The position numbers were made by a program, and so were the translations under genes. The notes beneath the pieces were generated by a model, which saw only the letters and a list, made by a program, of their open reading frames with translations, did not search any database and was not told the origin of the DNA. Of a stretch of 64,000 nucleotides of DNA, positions 12,601-26,440 are shown piece after piece (the first letter of the stretch is position 1; each line of letters opens with the position of its first letter). Source of the stretch: Eledone cirrhosa (taxonomy: Eukaryota; Mollusca; Cephalopoda; Octopoda; Eledonidae); assembly GCA_964016885.1 (NCBI GenBank), contig OZ024742.1, positions 6,890,158-6,954,157 on the forward strand, in the 5' to 3' direction.

Positions 12601-12612
12601 CTGGTGATATAC
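12590..12612 (+). other. 2-base deletion, CCTCTCTGG, register shift -2
   Basis: CAGCCTCTCTGGTGAT stands where other monomers have CAGCCTCTCTCTGG, so one CT of the dinucleotide run is missing. It is the only 2-base indel in the window and lies at the edge of domain I, next to the CACTCG triplet. Confidence 0.93.
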
Positions 12613-12700
12613 TGTCACCCACTTCCAGTTCAGCTTCTCTCTGGCGATATACTGTCACCAACATCCAGTTCACACTCTCTCTGGTGATATACTGTCACCA

Positions 12701-15700
12701 ACACACAGTACAGCTTCTCTCTGGTGATATACTGTCACCAACATCCAGTTCAGCTTCTCTCTTGTAATATACTGTCACCAACATCCAGTTCAGCTTCTCT
12801 CTGGTCATATACTGTTACCACGATCCAGTTCAGCTTCTCTCTGGTAATATACTGTCACCAACATCCTGTTCAGCTTCTCTCTGGTAATATACTGTCACCA
12901 CCATCCAGTTCAGCCTCTCTCTGGTAATATACTGTCACCGACACCAAGTCCAGCTTCTCTCTGTTAATATGCTGTCACCAACATCCAGTTCAGCTTCTCT
13001 CTGGTAATATACTCTCACCAACACCCAGTTCAGCTTCTCTCTGTTAATATACTGTCACCAACATCCAGTTCAGCTTCTCTCTGGTAATATACTGTTACCA
13101 AAATCCAGTTTAGTTTCTCTCTGGTAATATACTGTCACAAACATCCAGTTCAGCCTCTCTCTGGTAATATACTGTCACTACCATCCAGTTCAGCCTCTCT
13201 CTGGTAATATACTGTCACCACCATCCAGTTCAGCCTCTCTCTGGTAATATACCGTCACCAACATCTAGTTCAGCCTCTTTCTGGTAATATACTGTCACCA
13301 CCATCCAGTTCAGCTTATCTCTGTTAATATACTGTCACCAACACCCAGTTCAGCTTCTCTCTGGTAATATACTGTCACCAACATCCAGTTTAGTTTCTCT
13401 CTGGTAATATACTGTCACAAACATCCAGTTCAGCCTCTCTCTGGTAATATACTGTCACTACCATCCAGTTCAGCTTATCTCTGTTAATATACTGTCACCA
13501 ACACCCAGTTCAGCTTCTCTCTGGTAATATACTGTCACCAACATACAGTTTAGTTTCTCTCTGGTAATATAATGTCACCAACATCTAGTACAGCCTCTGT
13601 CTGGTAATATACTGTCACCAACATCCAGTTCAGCTTCACTCCGGTGATATACGGTCACCAACATCCAGCTCAATTTCTCTCTGGTAATATACTGTCACCA
13701 ACATCCAGTTCAGCCTCTCTCTGGTAATATACTGTCACCACCATCCAGATCAGCCTCTCTCTGGTAATATACTGTCACAAACATCCAGTTCAGCCTCTCT
13801 CTGGTAATATACTGTCACTACCATCCAGTTCAGCCTCTCTCTGGTAATATACTGTCACCACCATCCAGTTCAGCCTCTCTCTGGTAATATACTGTCACAA
13901 ACATCCAGTTCAGCCTCTCTCTGGTAATATACTGTCACTACCATCCAGTTCAGCCTCTTTCTGGTAATATAATGTCACCAACATCCAGTTCAGCCTTTCT
14001 CTGGTAATATACTGTCACCAACATCCAGTTCAGCCTCTCTCTGGAAACATACTGTCACCACCATCCAGTTCAGCCTCTCTCTGGTAATATACCGTCACCA
14101 ACATCTAGTTCAGCCTCTTTCTGGTAATATACTGTCACCACCATCCAGTTCAGCTTATCTATGTTAATATACTGTCACCAACACCCAGTTCAGCTTCTCT
14201 CTGTTAATATACTGTCACCAACACACAGTACAGCTTCTCTCTGGTGATATACTGTCACCAACATCCAGTTCAGCTTCTCTCTTGTAATATACTGTCACCA
14301 ACATCCAGTTCAGCTTCTCTCTGGTCATATACTGTTACCACGATCCAGTTCAGCTCCTCTCTGGTAATATACTGTCACCAACATCCAGTTGAACCTCTCT
14401 CTGGTAATATACTGTCACCACCATCCAGTTGAGCCTCTCTCTGGTGATATACTGTCACCAACATCCAGTTCAGCTTCTCTCTGGTAATATACTGTCACCA
14501 ACATACAGCTCAGCCTCTCTCTCTTAATATACTATCACCAACATCCAGTTCAGCCTCTCTCTGGTGATATACTGTCACCAACATCCAGTTCAGCTTCTCT
14601 CTGGTGATATACTCTCACCAACATCCAGTTCAGCTTCTCTCTGGTGATATACTGTCAAAAACATCCAGTTCAGCTTCTCTCTGGTAATATAATTTTACCA
14701 CGATCCAGTTCAGCTTCTCTCTGCTAATATACTGTCACCAACATCCAGTTCAGCCTCTCTCTGGTAATATACTGTCACCAACATCCAGTTCAGCCTCTCT
14801 CTAGTAATATACTGTCACAAACATCCAGTTAAGCCTCTCTCTGGTAACATACTGTCACCACCATCCAGTTCAGCCTCTCTCTGGTAATATACTATCACCA
14901 ACATCCAGTTCAGCCTCTCTCTGGTAATATACTGTCACCAACATGCAGTTCAGCCTCTCTCTGTTAATATACTGTCACCAACATCCAGTTCAGCTTCTCT
15001 CTGGTGATATACTATCACGAACATCCAGTGCAGCCTCTCTATGGTAAAATACCCTCACCAACATCCAGTTCAGCTTCTCTGTGGTAATATACTGTCACCA
15101 CCATCCAGTTCAGCCTCTCTCTGGTAATATACTGTCACCAACATCCAGTTCAGCCTCTCTCTGGTAATATACTGTCACCAACATCGAGTGCAGCCTCTCT
15201 CTGGTGATATACTCTCACCAACATCCAGTTCAGCTTCTCTCTGGTGATATACTCTCACCAATATCCAGTTCAGATTCTCTCTGGTGATATACTGTCACCA
15301 ACATCCAGTTCAGCTTCTCTCTGGTAATATACTGTTACCACGATCCAGTTCAACTTCTCTCTGCTGATATACTGTCACCAACATCCAGTTTAGTTTCTCT
15401 CTGGTAATATACTGTCACCAACATCCAGTTCAGCTTCTCTCCTGTAATAAACTGTTACCACGATCCAGTTCAACTTCTCTCTGCTGATATACTGTCACCA
15501 ACATCCAGTTTAGTTTCTCTCTGGTAATATACTGTCAGCAACATCCAGTTCCGCCTTTCTCTGGTAATATACTGTCACCAACATCCAGTTCAGCCTCTCT
15601 CTGGTAATATACTGTCACCACCATCCAGTTCAGCCTCTCTCTGGTAATATACTGTCACAAACATCCAGTTCAGCCTCTCTCTGGTAATATACTATCACTA

Positions 15701-15740
15701 CCATCCAGTGCAGCCTCTCTCTGGTAATATACTGTCACAA
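12701..15740 (+). repeat. 1,520-bp (38-monomer) HOR pair
   Basis: The ACACACAGTACAG monomer recurs at 12701 and 14221, followed in both places by GGTGAT, CTTGTAAT and GGTCATATACTGTTACC CACGATCC monomers. The right copy differs by CAGCTCC and GTTGAACC-type substitutions. The same marker returns at 23701, exactly 9,480 bp after 14221, where a 62-codon stretch (23724-23912) repeats the residue order of that at 14244-14432. Confidence 0.83.
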
Positions 15741-18540
15741 ACATCCAGTTCAGCCTCTCTCTGGTAATATACTGTCACTACCATCCAGTTCATCCTCTTT
15801 CTGGTAATATACTGTCACCAACATCCAGTTCAGCCTTTCTCTGGTAATATACTGTCACCAACATCCAGTTCAGCCTCTCTCTGGTAACATACTGTCACCA
15901 CCATCCAGTTCAGCCTCTCTCTGGTAATATACCGTCACCAACATCTAATTCAGCCTCTTTCTGGTAATATACTGTCACCAACATCCAGTTCAGCCTTTCT
16001 CTGGTAATATACTGTCACCAACATCCAGTTCAGCCTCTCTCTGGTAATATACTGTCACCACCATCCAGTTCAGCCTCTCTATGATAATATACTGTCACCA
16101 ACATCTAGTTCAGCCTCTTTCTGGTAATATACTGTCACCAACATCCAGTTCAGCCTTTCTCTGGTAATATACTGTCACCAACATCCAGTTCAGCCTCTCT
16201 CTGGTAATATACTGTCACAAACATCCAGTTCAGCCTCTCTCTGGGAATATACTGTCACTACCATCCAGTTCAGCCTCTCTCTGGTAATATACCGTCACCA
16301 ACATCCAGTTCTGCTTCTCTCTGGTAATATACTGTCACCAACATCCAGTTTAGTTTCTCTCTGGTAATATACTGTCACCAACATCCAGTTCAGCTTCACT
16401 CCGGTGATATAGGGTCACCAACATCCAGTTGAATTTCTCTCTGGTAATATACTGTCACCAACATCCAGTTCAGCCTTTCTCTGGTAATATACTGTCACCA
16501 ACATCCAGTTCAGCCTCTCTCTGGTAATATACTGTCACTACCATCCAGTTCAGCCTCTTTCTGGTAATATACTGTCACCAACATCCAGTTCAGACTTTCT
16601 CTGGTAATATACTGTCACCAACATCCAGTTCAGCCTCTCTCTGGTAATATACTGTCACCACCATCCAGTTCAGCTTCTCTCTGGTAATATACTGTCACAA
16701 ACATCCAGTTCAGCCTCTCTCTGGTAATATACTGTCACCACCATCCAGTTCAGCCTCTCGATGGTAATATACTGTCACCAACATCCAGTTCAGCCTCTCT
16801 CTGGTAATATAGTTTTACAAACATACAGTTCAGCCTCTCTCTGGGAATATACTGTCACTACCATCCAGTTCAGCCTCTCTCTGGTAATATACCGTCACCA
16901 ACATCTAGTTCAGCCTCTTTCTGGTACTATACTGTCACCAACATCCAGTTCAGCCTCTCTGTGGTAATATACTGTCACCAACATCCAGTTCAGCTTCTCT
17001 CTGGTCATATACTGTTACCACGATCCAGTTCAGCTCCTCTCTGGTAATATACTGTCACCAACATCCAGTTGAGCCTCTCTCTGGTAATATACTGTCACCA
17101 CCATCCAGTTGAGCCTCTCTCTGGTGATATACTGTCACCAACATCCAGTTCAGCTTCTCTCTGGTAATATACTGTCACCAACATACAGCTCAGCCTCTCT
17201 CTCTTAATATACTATCACCAACATCCAGTTCAGCCTCTCTCTGGTGATATACTGTCACCAACATCCAGTTCAGCTTCTCTCTGGTGATATACTCTCACCC
17301 ACATCCAGTTCAGCTTCTCTCTGGTGATATACTGTCAAAAACATCCAGTTCAGCTTCTCTCTGGTAATATACTTTTACCACGATCCAGTTCAGCTTCTCT
17401 CTGCTAATATACTGTCACCAACATCCAGTTCAGCCTCTCTCTAGTAATATACTGTCACAAACATCCAGTTAAGCCTCTCTCTGGTAACATACTGTCACCA
17501 CCATCCAGTTCAGCCTCTCTCTGGTAATATACTGTCACCAACATCCAGTTCAGCCTCTCTCTGGTAATATACTGTCACCAACATGCAGTTCAGCCTCTCT
17601 CTGTTAATATACTGTCACCAACATCCAGTTCAGCTTCTCTCTGGTGATATACTATCACGAACATCCAGTGCAGCCTCTCTATGGTAAAATACCCTCACCA
17701 ACATCCAGTTCAGCTTCTCTGTGGTAATATACTGTCACCACCATCCAGTTCAGCCTCTCTCTGGTAATATACTGTCACCAACATCCAGTTCAGCCTCTCT
17801 CTGGTAGTATACTGTCACCAACATCGAGTGCAGCCTCTCTCTGGTGATATACTCTCACCAACATCCAGTTCCGCTTCTCTCTGGTGATATACTCTCACCA
17901 ATATCCAGTTCAGATTCTCTCTGGTGATATACTGTCACCAACATCCAGTTCAGCCTCTCTCTGGTAATATACTGTCACTACCATCCAGTTCAGCCTCTCT
18001 CTGGTAATATACCGTCACCAACATCCAGTTCTGCTTCTCTCTGGTAATATACTGTCACCAACATCCAGTTTAGTTTCTCTCTGGTAATATACTGTCACCA
18101 ACATCCAGTTCAGCTTCACTCCGGTGATATAGGGTCACCAACATCCAGTTGAATTTCTCTCTGGTAATATACTGTCACCAACATCCAGTTCAGCCTTTCT
18201 CTGGTAATATACTGTCACCAACATCCAGTTCAGCCTCTGTCTGGTAATATATAGTCACCACCATCCAGTTCAGCCTCTCTCTGGTAATACACTGTCACAA
18301 ACATCCAGTTCAGCCTCTCTCTGGTAATATACTGTCACCACCATCCAGTTCAGCCTCTCTCTGGTAATATACTGTCACCAACATCCAGTTCAGCCTCTCT
18401 CTGTTAATATACTGTCACCAACATCCAGTTCAGCTTCTCTCTGGTGATATACTATCACGAACATCCAGTGCAGCCTCTCTATGGTAAAATACCCTCACCA
18501 ACATCCAGTTCAGCCTCTCTCTGGTAATATACTGTCACCA
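15181..18540 (+). repeat. 3.2-3.36 kb HOR, first copy
   Basis: The ACATCGAGTG monomer at 15181 and the CCTGTAATAA monomer at 15441 recur at 18541 and 18801 (offset 3,360, 84 monomers). The CTCTCGATGG monomer at 16757 recurs at 19957 (offset 3,200, 80 monomers). The 160-bp change is a four-monomer stretch near 15880-16060 that includes GGTAACATAC and CATCTAATTC units and is missing from the second copy. Inside the first copy an 800-bp segment (ACTATCACGA at 17651 and 18451) is itself repeated, so the duplications are nested. Confidence 0.85.
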
Positions 18541-21480
18541 ACATCGAGTGCAGCCTCTCTCTGGTGATATACTCTCACCAACATCCAGTTCAGCTTCTCT
18601 CTGGTGATATACTCTCACCAATATCCAGTTCAGATTCTCTCTGGTGATATACTGTCACCAACATCCAGTTCAGCTTCTCTCTGGTAATATACTGTTACCA
18701 CGATCCAGTTCAACTTCTCTCTGCTGATATACTGTCACCAACATCCAGTTTAGTTTCTCTCTGGTAATATACTGTCACCAACATCCAGTTCAGCTTCTCT
18801 CCTGTAATAAACTGTTACCACGATCCAGTTCAACTTCTCTCTGCTGATATACTGTCACCAACATCCAGTTTAGTTTCTCTCTGGTAATATACTGTCAGCA
18901 ACATCCAGTTCCGCCTTTCTCTGGTAATATACTGTCACCAACATCCAGTTCAGCCTCTCTCTGGTAATATACTGTCACCACCATCCAGTTCAGCCTCTCT
19001 CTGGTAATATACTGTCACAAACATCCAGTTCAGCCTCTCTCTGGTAATATACTATCACTACCATCCAGTGCAGCCTCTCTCTGGTAATATACTGTCACAA
19101 ACATCCAGTTCAGCCTCTCTCTGGTAATATACTGTCACTACCATCCAGTTCATCCTCTTTCTGGTAATATACTGTCACCAACATCCAGTTCAGCCTTTCT
19201 CTGGTAATATACTGTCACCAACATCCAGTTCAGCCTCTCTCTGGTAATATACTGTCACCACCATCCAGTTCAGCCTCTCTATGATAATATACTGTCACCA
19301 ACATCTAGTTCAGCCTCTTTCTGGTAATATACTGTCACCAACATCCAGTTCAGCCTTTCTCTGGTAATATACTGTCACCAACATCCAGTTCAGCCTCTCT
19401 CTGGTAATATACTGTCACAAACATCCAGTTCAGCCTCTCTCTGGGAATATACTGTCACTACCATCCAGTTCAGCCTCTCTCTGGTAATATACCGTCACCA
19501 ACATCCAGTTCTGCTTCTCTCTGGTAATATACTGTCACCAACATCCAGTTTAGTTTCTCTCTGGTAATATACTGTCACCAACATCCAGTTCAGCTTCACT
19601 CCGGTGATATAGGGTCACCAACATCCAGTTGAATTTCTCTCTGGTAATATACTGTCACCAACATCCAGTTCAGCCTTTCTCTGGTAATATACTGTCACCA
19701 ACATCCAGTTCAGCCTCTCTCTGGTAATATACTGTCACTACCATCCAGTTCAGCCTCTTTCTGGTAATATACTGTCACCAACATCCAGTTCAGACTTTCT
19801 CTGGTAATATACTGTCACCAACATCCAGTTCAGCCTCTCTCTGGTAATATACTGTCACCACCATCCAGTTCAGCTTCTCTCTGGTAATATACTGTCACAA
19901 ACATCCAGTTCAGCCTCTCTCTGGTAATATACTGTCACCACCATCCAGTTCAGCCTCTCGATGGTAATATACTGTCACCAACATCCAGTTCAGCCTCTCT
20001 CTGGTAATATAGTTTTACAAACATACAGTTCAGCCTCTCTCTGGGAATATACTGTCACTACCATCCAGTTCAGCCTCTCTCTGGTAATATACCGTCACCA
20101 ACATCTAGTTCAGCCTCTTTCTGGTACTATACTGTCACCAACATCCAGTTCAGCCTCTCTGTGGTAATATACTGTCACCAACATCCAGTTCAGCTTCTCT
20201 CTGGTCATATACTGTTACCACGATCCAGTTCAGCTCCTCTCTGGTAATATACTGTCACCAACATCCAGTTGAGCCTCTCTCTGGTAATATACTGTCACCA
20301 CCATCCAGTTGAGCCTCTCTCTGGTGATATACTGTCACCAACATCCAGTTCAGCTTCTCTCTGGTAATATACTGTCACCAACATACAGCTCAGCCTCTCT
20401 CTCTTAATATACTATCACCAACATCCAGTTCAGCCTCTCTCTGGTGATATACTGTCACCAACATCCAGTTCAGCTTCTCTCTGGTGATATACTCTCACCA
20501 ACATCCAGTTCAGCCTCTCTCTGGTGATATACTGTCAAAAACATCCAGTTCAGCTTCTCTCTGGTAATATACTTTTACCACGATCCAGTTCTGCTTCTCT
20601 CTGCTAATATACTGTCACCAACATCCAGTTCAGCCTCTCTCTAGTAATATACTGTCACAAACATCCAGTTAAGCCTCTCTCTGGTAACATACTGTCACCA
20701 CCATCCAGTTCAGCCTCTCTCTGGTAATATACTGTCACCACCATCCAGTTCAGCCTCTCTCTGGTAATATACTGTCACCAACATCCAGTTCAGCTTCTCT
20801 CTGGTAATATACTGTCACCAACATCGAGTGCAGCCTCTCTCTGGTGATATACTGTCACCAACATCCAGTTCAGCCTCTCTCTGGTAATATACTGTCACTA
20901 CCATCCAGTTCAGCCTCTCTCTGGTAATATACCGTCACCAACATCCAGTTCTGCTTCTCTCTGGTAATATACTGTCACCAACATCCAGTTTAGTTTCTCT
21001 CTGGTAATATACTGTCACCAACATCCAGTTCAGCTTCACTCCGGTGATATAGGGTCACCAACATCCAGTTGAATTTCTCTCTGGTAATATACTGTCACCA
21101 ACATCCAGTTCAGCCTTTCTCTGGTAATATACTGTCACCAACATCCAGTTCAGCCTCTCTCTGGTAATATATAGTCACCACCATCCAGTTCAGCCTCTCT
21201 CTGGTAATACACTGTCACAAACATCCAGTTCAGCCTCTCTCTGGTAATATACTGTCACTACCATCCAGTTCAGCCTCTTTCTGGTAATATACTGTCACCA
21301 ACATCCAGTTCAGACTTTCTCTGGTAATATACTGTCACCAACATCCAGTTCAGCCTCTCTCTGGTAATATACTGTCACCACCATCCAGTTCAGCTTCTCT
21401 CTGGTAATATACTGTCACAAACATCCAGTTCAGCCTCTCTCTGGTAATATACTGTCACCACCATCCAGTTAAGCCTCTCG
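18541..21480 (+). repeat. 3.2-3.36 kb HOR, second copy, itself partly duplicated
   Basis: Partner of 15181-18540. From 19961 a further copy of its right part starts at 21481 (offset 1,520, 38 monomers), with the CTCTCGATGG, GGTAATATAGTTTTAC, GGGAATATAC and GGTACTATAC monomers in the same order. The three stretches 16761-16967, 19961-20167 and 21481-21687 encode identical 68-residue translations, showing that these sections are identical or nearly so. Confidence 0.86.
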
Positions 21481-24000
21481 ATGGTAATATACTGTCACCA
21501 ACATCCAGTTCAGCCTCTCTCTGGTAATATAGTTTTACAAACATACAGTTCAGCCTCTCTCTGGGAATATACTGTCACTACCATCCAGTTCAGCCTCTCT
21601 CTGGTAATATACCGTCACCAACATCTAGTTCAGCCTCTTTCTGGTACTATACTGTCACCAACATCCAGTTCAGCCTCTCTGTGGTAATATACTGTCACCA
21701 ACATCCAGTTCAGCTTCTCTCTGGTCATATACTGTTACCACGATCCAGTTCAGCTCCTCTCTGGTAATATACTGTCACCAACATCCAGTTGAGCCTCTCT
21801 CTGGTAATATACTGTCACCACCATCCAGTTGAGCCTCTCTCTGGTGATATACTGTCACCAACATCCAGTTCAGCTTCTCTCTGGTAATATACTGTCACCA
21901 ACATACAGCTCAGCCTCTCTCTCTTAATATACTATCACCAAAATCCAGTTCAGCCTCTCTCTGGTGATATACTGTCACCAACATCCAGTTCAGCTTCTCT
22001 CTGGTGATATACTCTCACCAACATCCAGTTCAGCTTCTCTCTGGTGATATACTGTCAAAAACATCCAGTTCAGCTTCTCTCTGGTAATATACTTTTACCA
22101 CGATCCAGTTCAGCTTCTCTCTGCTAATATACTGTCACCAACATCCAGTTCAGCCTCTCTCTGGTAATATACTGTCACCACCATCCAGTTCAGCCTCTCT
22201 CTGGTAATATACTGTCACAAACATCCAGTTAAGCCTCTCTCTGGTAACATACTCTCACCACCATCCAGTTCAGCCTCTCTCTGGTAATATACTGTCACCA
22301 ACATCCAGTTCAGCCTCTCTCTGGTAATATACTGTCACCAACATGCAGTTCAGCCTCTCTCTGTTAATATACTGTCACCAACATCCAGTTCAGCTTCTCT
22401 CTGGTGATATACTATCACGAACATCCAGTGCAGCCTCTCTATGGTAAAATACCCTCACCAACATCCAGTTCAGCTTCTCTGTGGTAATATACTGTCACCA
22501 CCATCCAGTTCAGCCTCTCTCTGGTAATATACTGTCACCAACATCCAGTTCAGCCTCTCTCTGGTAAAATACTGTCACCAACATCCAGTGCAGCCTCTCT
22601 CTGGTGATATACTCTCACCAACATCCAGTTCAGCTTCTCTCTGGTGATATACTCTCACCAATATCCAGTTCAGATTCTCTCTGGTGATATACTGTCACCA
22701 ACATCCAGTTCAGCTTCTCTCTGGTAATATACTGTTACCACGATCCAGTCCAACTTCTCTCTGCTGATATACTGTCACCAACATCCAGTTTAGTTTCTCT
22801 CTGGTAATATACTGTCACCAACATCCAGTTCAGCTTCTCTCTGGTAATAAACTGTTACCACGATCCAGTTCAACTTCTCTCTGCTGATATACTGTCACCA
22901 ACATCCAGTTTAGTTTCTCTCTGGTAATATACTGTCACCAACATCCAGTTCAGCTTCTCTCTGGTAATATACTGTCACCAACATCCAGTTTAGTTTCTCT
23001 CTGGTAATATAGTGTCTCCAACATCTAGTACAGCCTCTCTCTGGTAATATACTGTCACCAACATCCAGTTCAGCTTCACTCCGGTGATATACGGTCACCA
23101 ACATCCAGTTCAATTTCTCTCTGGTAATATACTGTCACCAACATCCAGTTCCGCCTTTCTCTGGTAATATACTGTCACCAACATCCAGTTCAGCCTCTCT
23201 CTGGTAATATACTGTCAGCACCATCCAGTTCAGCCTCTCGCTGGTAATATACTGTCACAAACATCCAGTTCAGCCTCTCTCTGGTAATATACTGTCACTA
23301 CCATCCAGTTCAGCCTCTCTCTGGTAATATACTGTCACCACCATCCAGTTCAGCCTCTCTCTGGTAATATACTGTCACAAACATCCAGATCAGTCTCTCT
23401 CTGGTAATATACTGTCACTACCATCCAGTTCAGCCTCTTTCTGGTAATATACTGTCACCAACATCCAGTTCAGCCTTTCTCTGGTAATATACTGTCACCA
23501 ACATCCAGTTCAGCCTCTCTCTGGAAACATACTGTCACCACCATCCAGTTCAGCCTCTCTCAGGTAATATACCGTCACCAACATCTAGTTCAGACTCTTT
23601 CTGGTAATATACTGTCACCACCATCCAGTTCAGCTTATCTCTGTTAATATACTGTCACCAACACCCAGTTCAGCTTCTCTCTGTTAATATACTGTCACCA
23701 ACACACAGTACAGCTTCTCTCTGGTGATATACTGTCACCAACATCCAGTTCAGCTTCTCTCTTGTAATATACTGTCACCAACATCCAGTTCAGCTTCTCT
23801 CTGGTCATATACTGTTACCACGATCCAGTTCAGCTCCTCTCTGGTAATATACTGTCACCAACATCCAGTTGAGCCTCTCTCTGGTAATATACTGTCACCA
23901 CCATCCAGTTGAGCCTCTCTCTGGTGATATACTGTCACCAACATCCAGTTCAGCTTCTCTCTGGTAATATACTGTCACCAACATACAGCTCAGCCTCTCT
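21481..24000 (+). repeat. Third copy of the domain II HOR and return to the 14.2-kb type
   Basis: Starts with the same CGATGG monomer series as 16761 and 19961. It then passes through ACTATCACGA (22411), AAATACCCTC and GGTAATAAACTGTTACC (22841) monomers. From 23701 it matches the segment that begins at 14221 (offset 9,480, 237 monomers). The section from about 22920 to 23700 corresponds to 13480-14200 with the CTAGTACAG/CCGGTGATATACGG cassette. Confidence 0.78.
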
Positions 24001-24099
24001 CTCTTAATATACTATCACCAACATCCAGTTCAGCCTCTCTCTGGTGATATACTCTCACCAACATCCAGTTCAGCTTCTCTCTGGTGATATACTGTCAAA

Positions 24100-26440
24100 A
24101 ACATCCAGTTCAGCTTCTCTCTGGTAATATACTTTTACCACGATCCAGTTCAGCTTCTCTCTGCTAATATACTGTCACCAACATCCAGTTCAGCCTCTCG
24201 CTGGTAATATACTGTCACCAACATCCAGTTCAGCTTCTCTCTGGTAATATACTGTTACCACCATCCAGTTCAGCCTCTCTCTGGTAATATACTGTCACCG
24301 ACACACAGTCCAGCTTCTCTCTGTTAATATACTGTCAGCAACATCCAGTTCAGCTTCTCTCTGGTAATATACTGTCACCAACACACAGTTCAGCTTCTCT
24401 CTGGTGATATACTGTCACCAACATCCAGTTCAGCTTCTCTCTGGTAATATACTGTCACCAACATCCAGTTTAGTTTCTCTCTGGTAATATAGTGTCACCA
24501 ACATCTAGTACAGCCTCTCTCTGGTGATATACTGTCACCAACATCCAGTTCAGCTTCATTCCGGTGATATACGGTCACCAACATCCAGTTCAGCCTTTCT
24601 CTGGTAATATACTGTCACCACCATCCAGTTCAGCCTCTCTCTGGTAATATACTGTCACCACCATCCAGTTCAGCCTCTCTCTGGTAATATACTGTCACAA
24701 ACATCCAGTTCAGCCTCTCTCTGGTAATATACTATCACTACCATCCAGTTCAGCCTCTCTCTGGTAATATACTGTCACAAACATCCAGTTCAGCCTCTCT
24801 CTGGTAATATACTGTCACTACCATCCAGTTCAGCCTCTTTCTGGTAATATACTGTCACCAACATCCAGTTCAGCCTTTCTCTGGTAATATACTGTCACCA
24901 ACATCCAGTTCAGCCTCTCTCTGGTAACATACTGTCACCACCATCCAGTTCAGCCTCTCTCTGGTAATATACCGTCACCAACATCTAATTCAGCCTCTTT
25001 CTGGTAATATACTGTCACCAACATCCAGTTCAGCCTTTCTCTGGTAATATACTGTCACCAACATCCAGTTCAGCCTCTCTCTGGTAATATACTGTCACCA
25101 CCATCCAGTTCAGCCTCTCTATGGTAATATACTGTCACCAACATCTAGTTCAGCCTCTTTCTGGTAATATACTGTCACCAACATCCAGTTCAGCCTTTCT
25201 CTGGTAATATACTGTCACCAACATCCAGTTCAGCCTCTCTCTGGTAATATACTGTCACAAACATCCAGTTCAGCCTCTCTCTGGGAATATACTGTCACTA
25301 CCATCCAGTTCAGCCTCTCTCTGGTAATATGCCGTCACCAACATCCAGTTCTGCTTCTCTCTGGTAATATACTGTCACCAACATCCAGTTTAGTTTCTCT
25401 CTGGTAATATACTGTCACCAACATCCAGTTCAGCTTCACTCCGGTGATATAGGGTCACCAACATCCAGTTGAATTTCTCTCTGGTAATATACTGTCACCA
25501 ACATCCAGTTCAGCCTTTCTCTGGTAATATACTGTCACCAACATCCAGTTCAGCCTCTCTCTGGTAATATACTGTCACCCCCATCCAGTTCAGCCTCTCT
25601 CTGGTAATACACTGTCACAAACATCCAGTTCAGCCTCTCTCTGGTAATATACTGTCACTACCATCCAGTTCAGCCTCTTTCTGGTAATATACTGTCACCA
25701 ACATCCAGTTCAGACTTTCTCTGGTAATATACTGTCACCAACATCCAGTTCAGCCTCTCTCTGGTAATATACTGTCACCACCATCCAGTTCAGCTTCTCT
25801 CTGGTAATATACTGTCACAAACATCCAGTTCAGCCTCTCTCTGGTAATATACTGTCACTACCATCCAGTTCAGCCTCTTTCTGGTAATATACCGTCACCA
25901 ACATCCAGTTCAGCCTTTCTCTGGTAATATACTGTCACCAACATCCAGTTCAGCCTCTCTCTGGTAACATACTGTCACCAACATCCAGTTCAGCCTCTCT
26001 CTGGTAATATACCGTCACCAACATCTAGTTCAGCCTCTTTCTGGTAATATACTGTCACCAACATCCAGTTCAGCCTTTCTCTGGTAATATAGTTTCACCA
26101 ACATCCAGTTCAGCCTCTCTCTGGTAATATACTGTCACCACCATCCAGTTCAGCCTCTCGATGGTAATATACTGTCACCAACATCTAGTTCAGCCTCTTT
26201 CTGGTAATATACTGTCACCAACATCCAGTTCAGCCTTTCTCTGGTAATATACTGTCACCAACATCCAGTTCAGCCTCTCTCTGGTAATATAGTTTTACAA
26301 ACATACAGTTCAGCCTCTCTCTGGGAATATACTGTCACTACCATCCAGTTCAGCCTCTCTCTGGTAATATACCGTCACCAACATCTAGTTCAGCCTCTTT
26401 CTGGTACTATACTGTCACCAACATCCAGTTCAGCTTCTCT
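24100..26440 (+). repeat. 2.32-2.36 kb tandem duplication, left copy
   Basis: The CACGATCC monomer followed by a CTCTCGCTGG unit at 24139 and the ACACACAGTCC monomer at 24301 recur at 26459 and 26621, an offset of 2,320 (58 monomers). Further right the CTCTCGATGG unit at 26153 recurs at 28513, an offset of 2,360. One monomer was therefore gained in the second copy. The order of CAAAC, CTACC, CTCTTT, CTTTCT, GGTAACAT and CATCTAG monomers is kept throughout. Confidence 0.87.

Larger units (their letters stand above)
11400..13020 (+). repeat. Dispersed HOR duplicate, right member (partner at 5.5-7.0 kb)
   Basis: This region matches 5480-6960 marker by marker: CCACGACCC/CAACTTC at 11421, the GGTAAATAG deletion near 11690, CCGGTGATATAGGG at 11762, TACCTTCACC with TTCGGCC at 12165-12194, TTCACACTCT, ACACACAGTACAG at 12701, and the GGTCATATACTGTTACC monomer. 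It differs by an inserted CCGGTGATATAGGG monomer near 11482 and by a local CACTCG triplication at 12481-12600. Confidence 0.84.
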
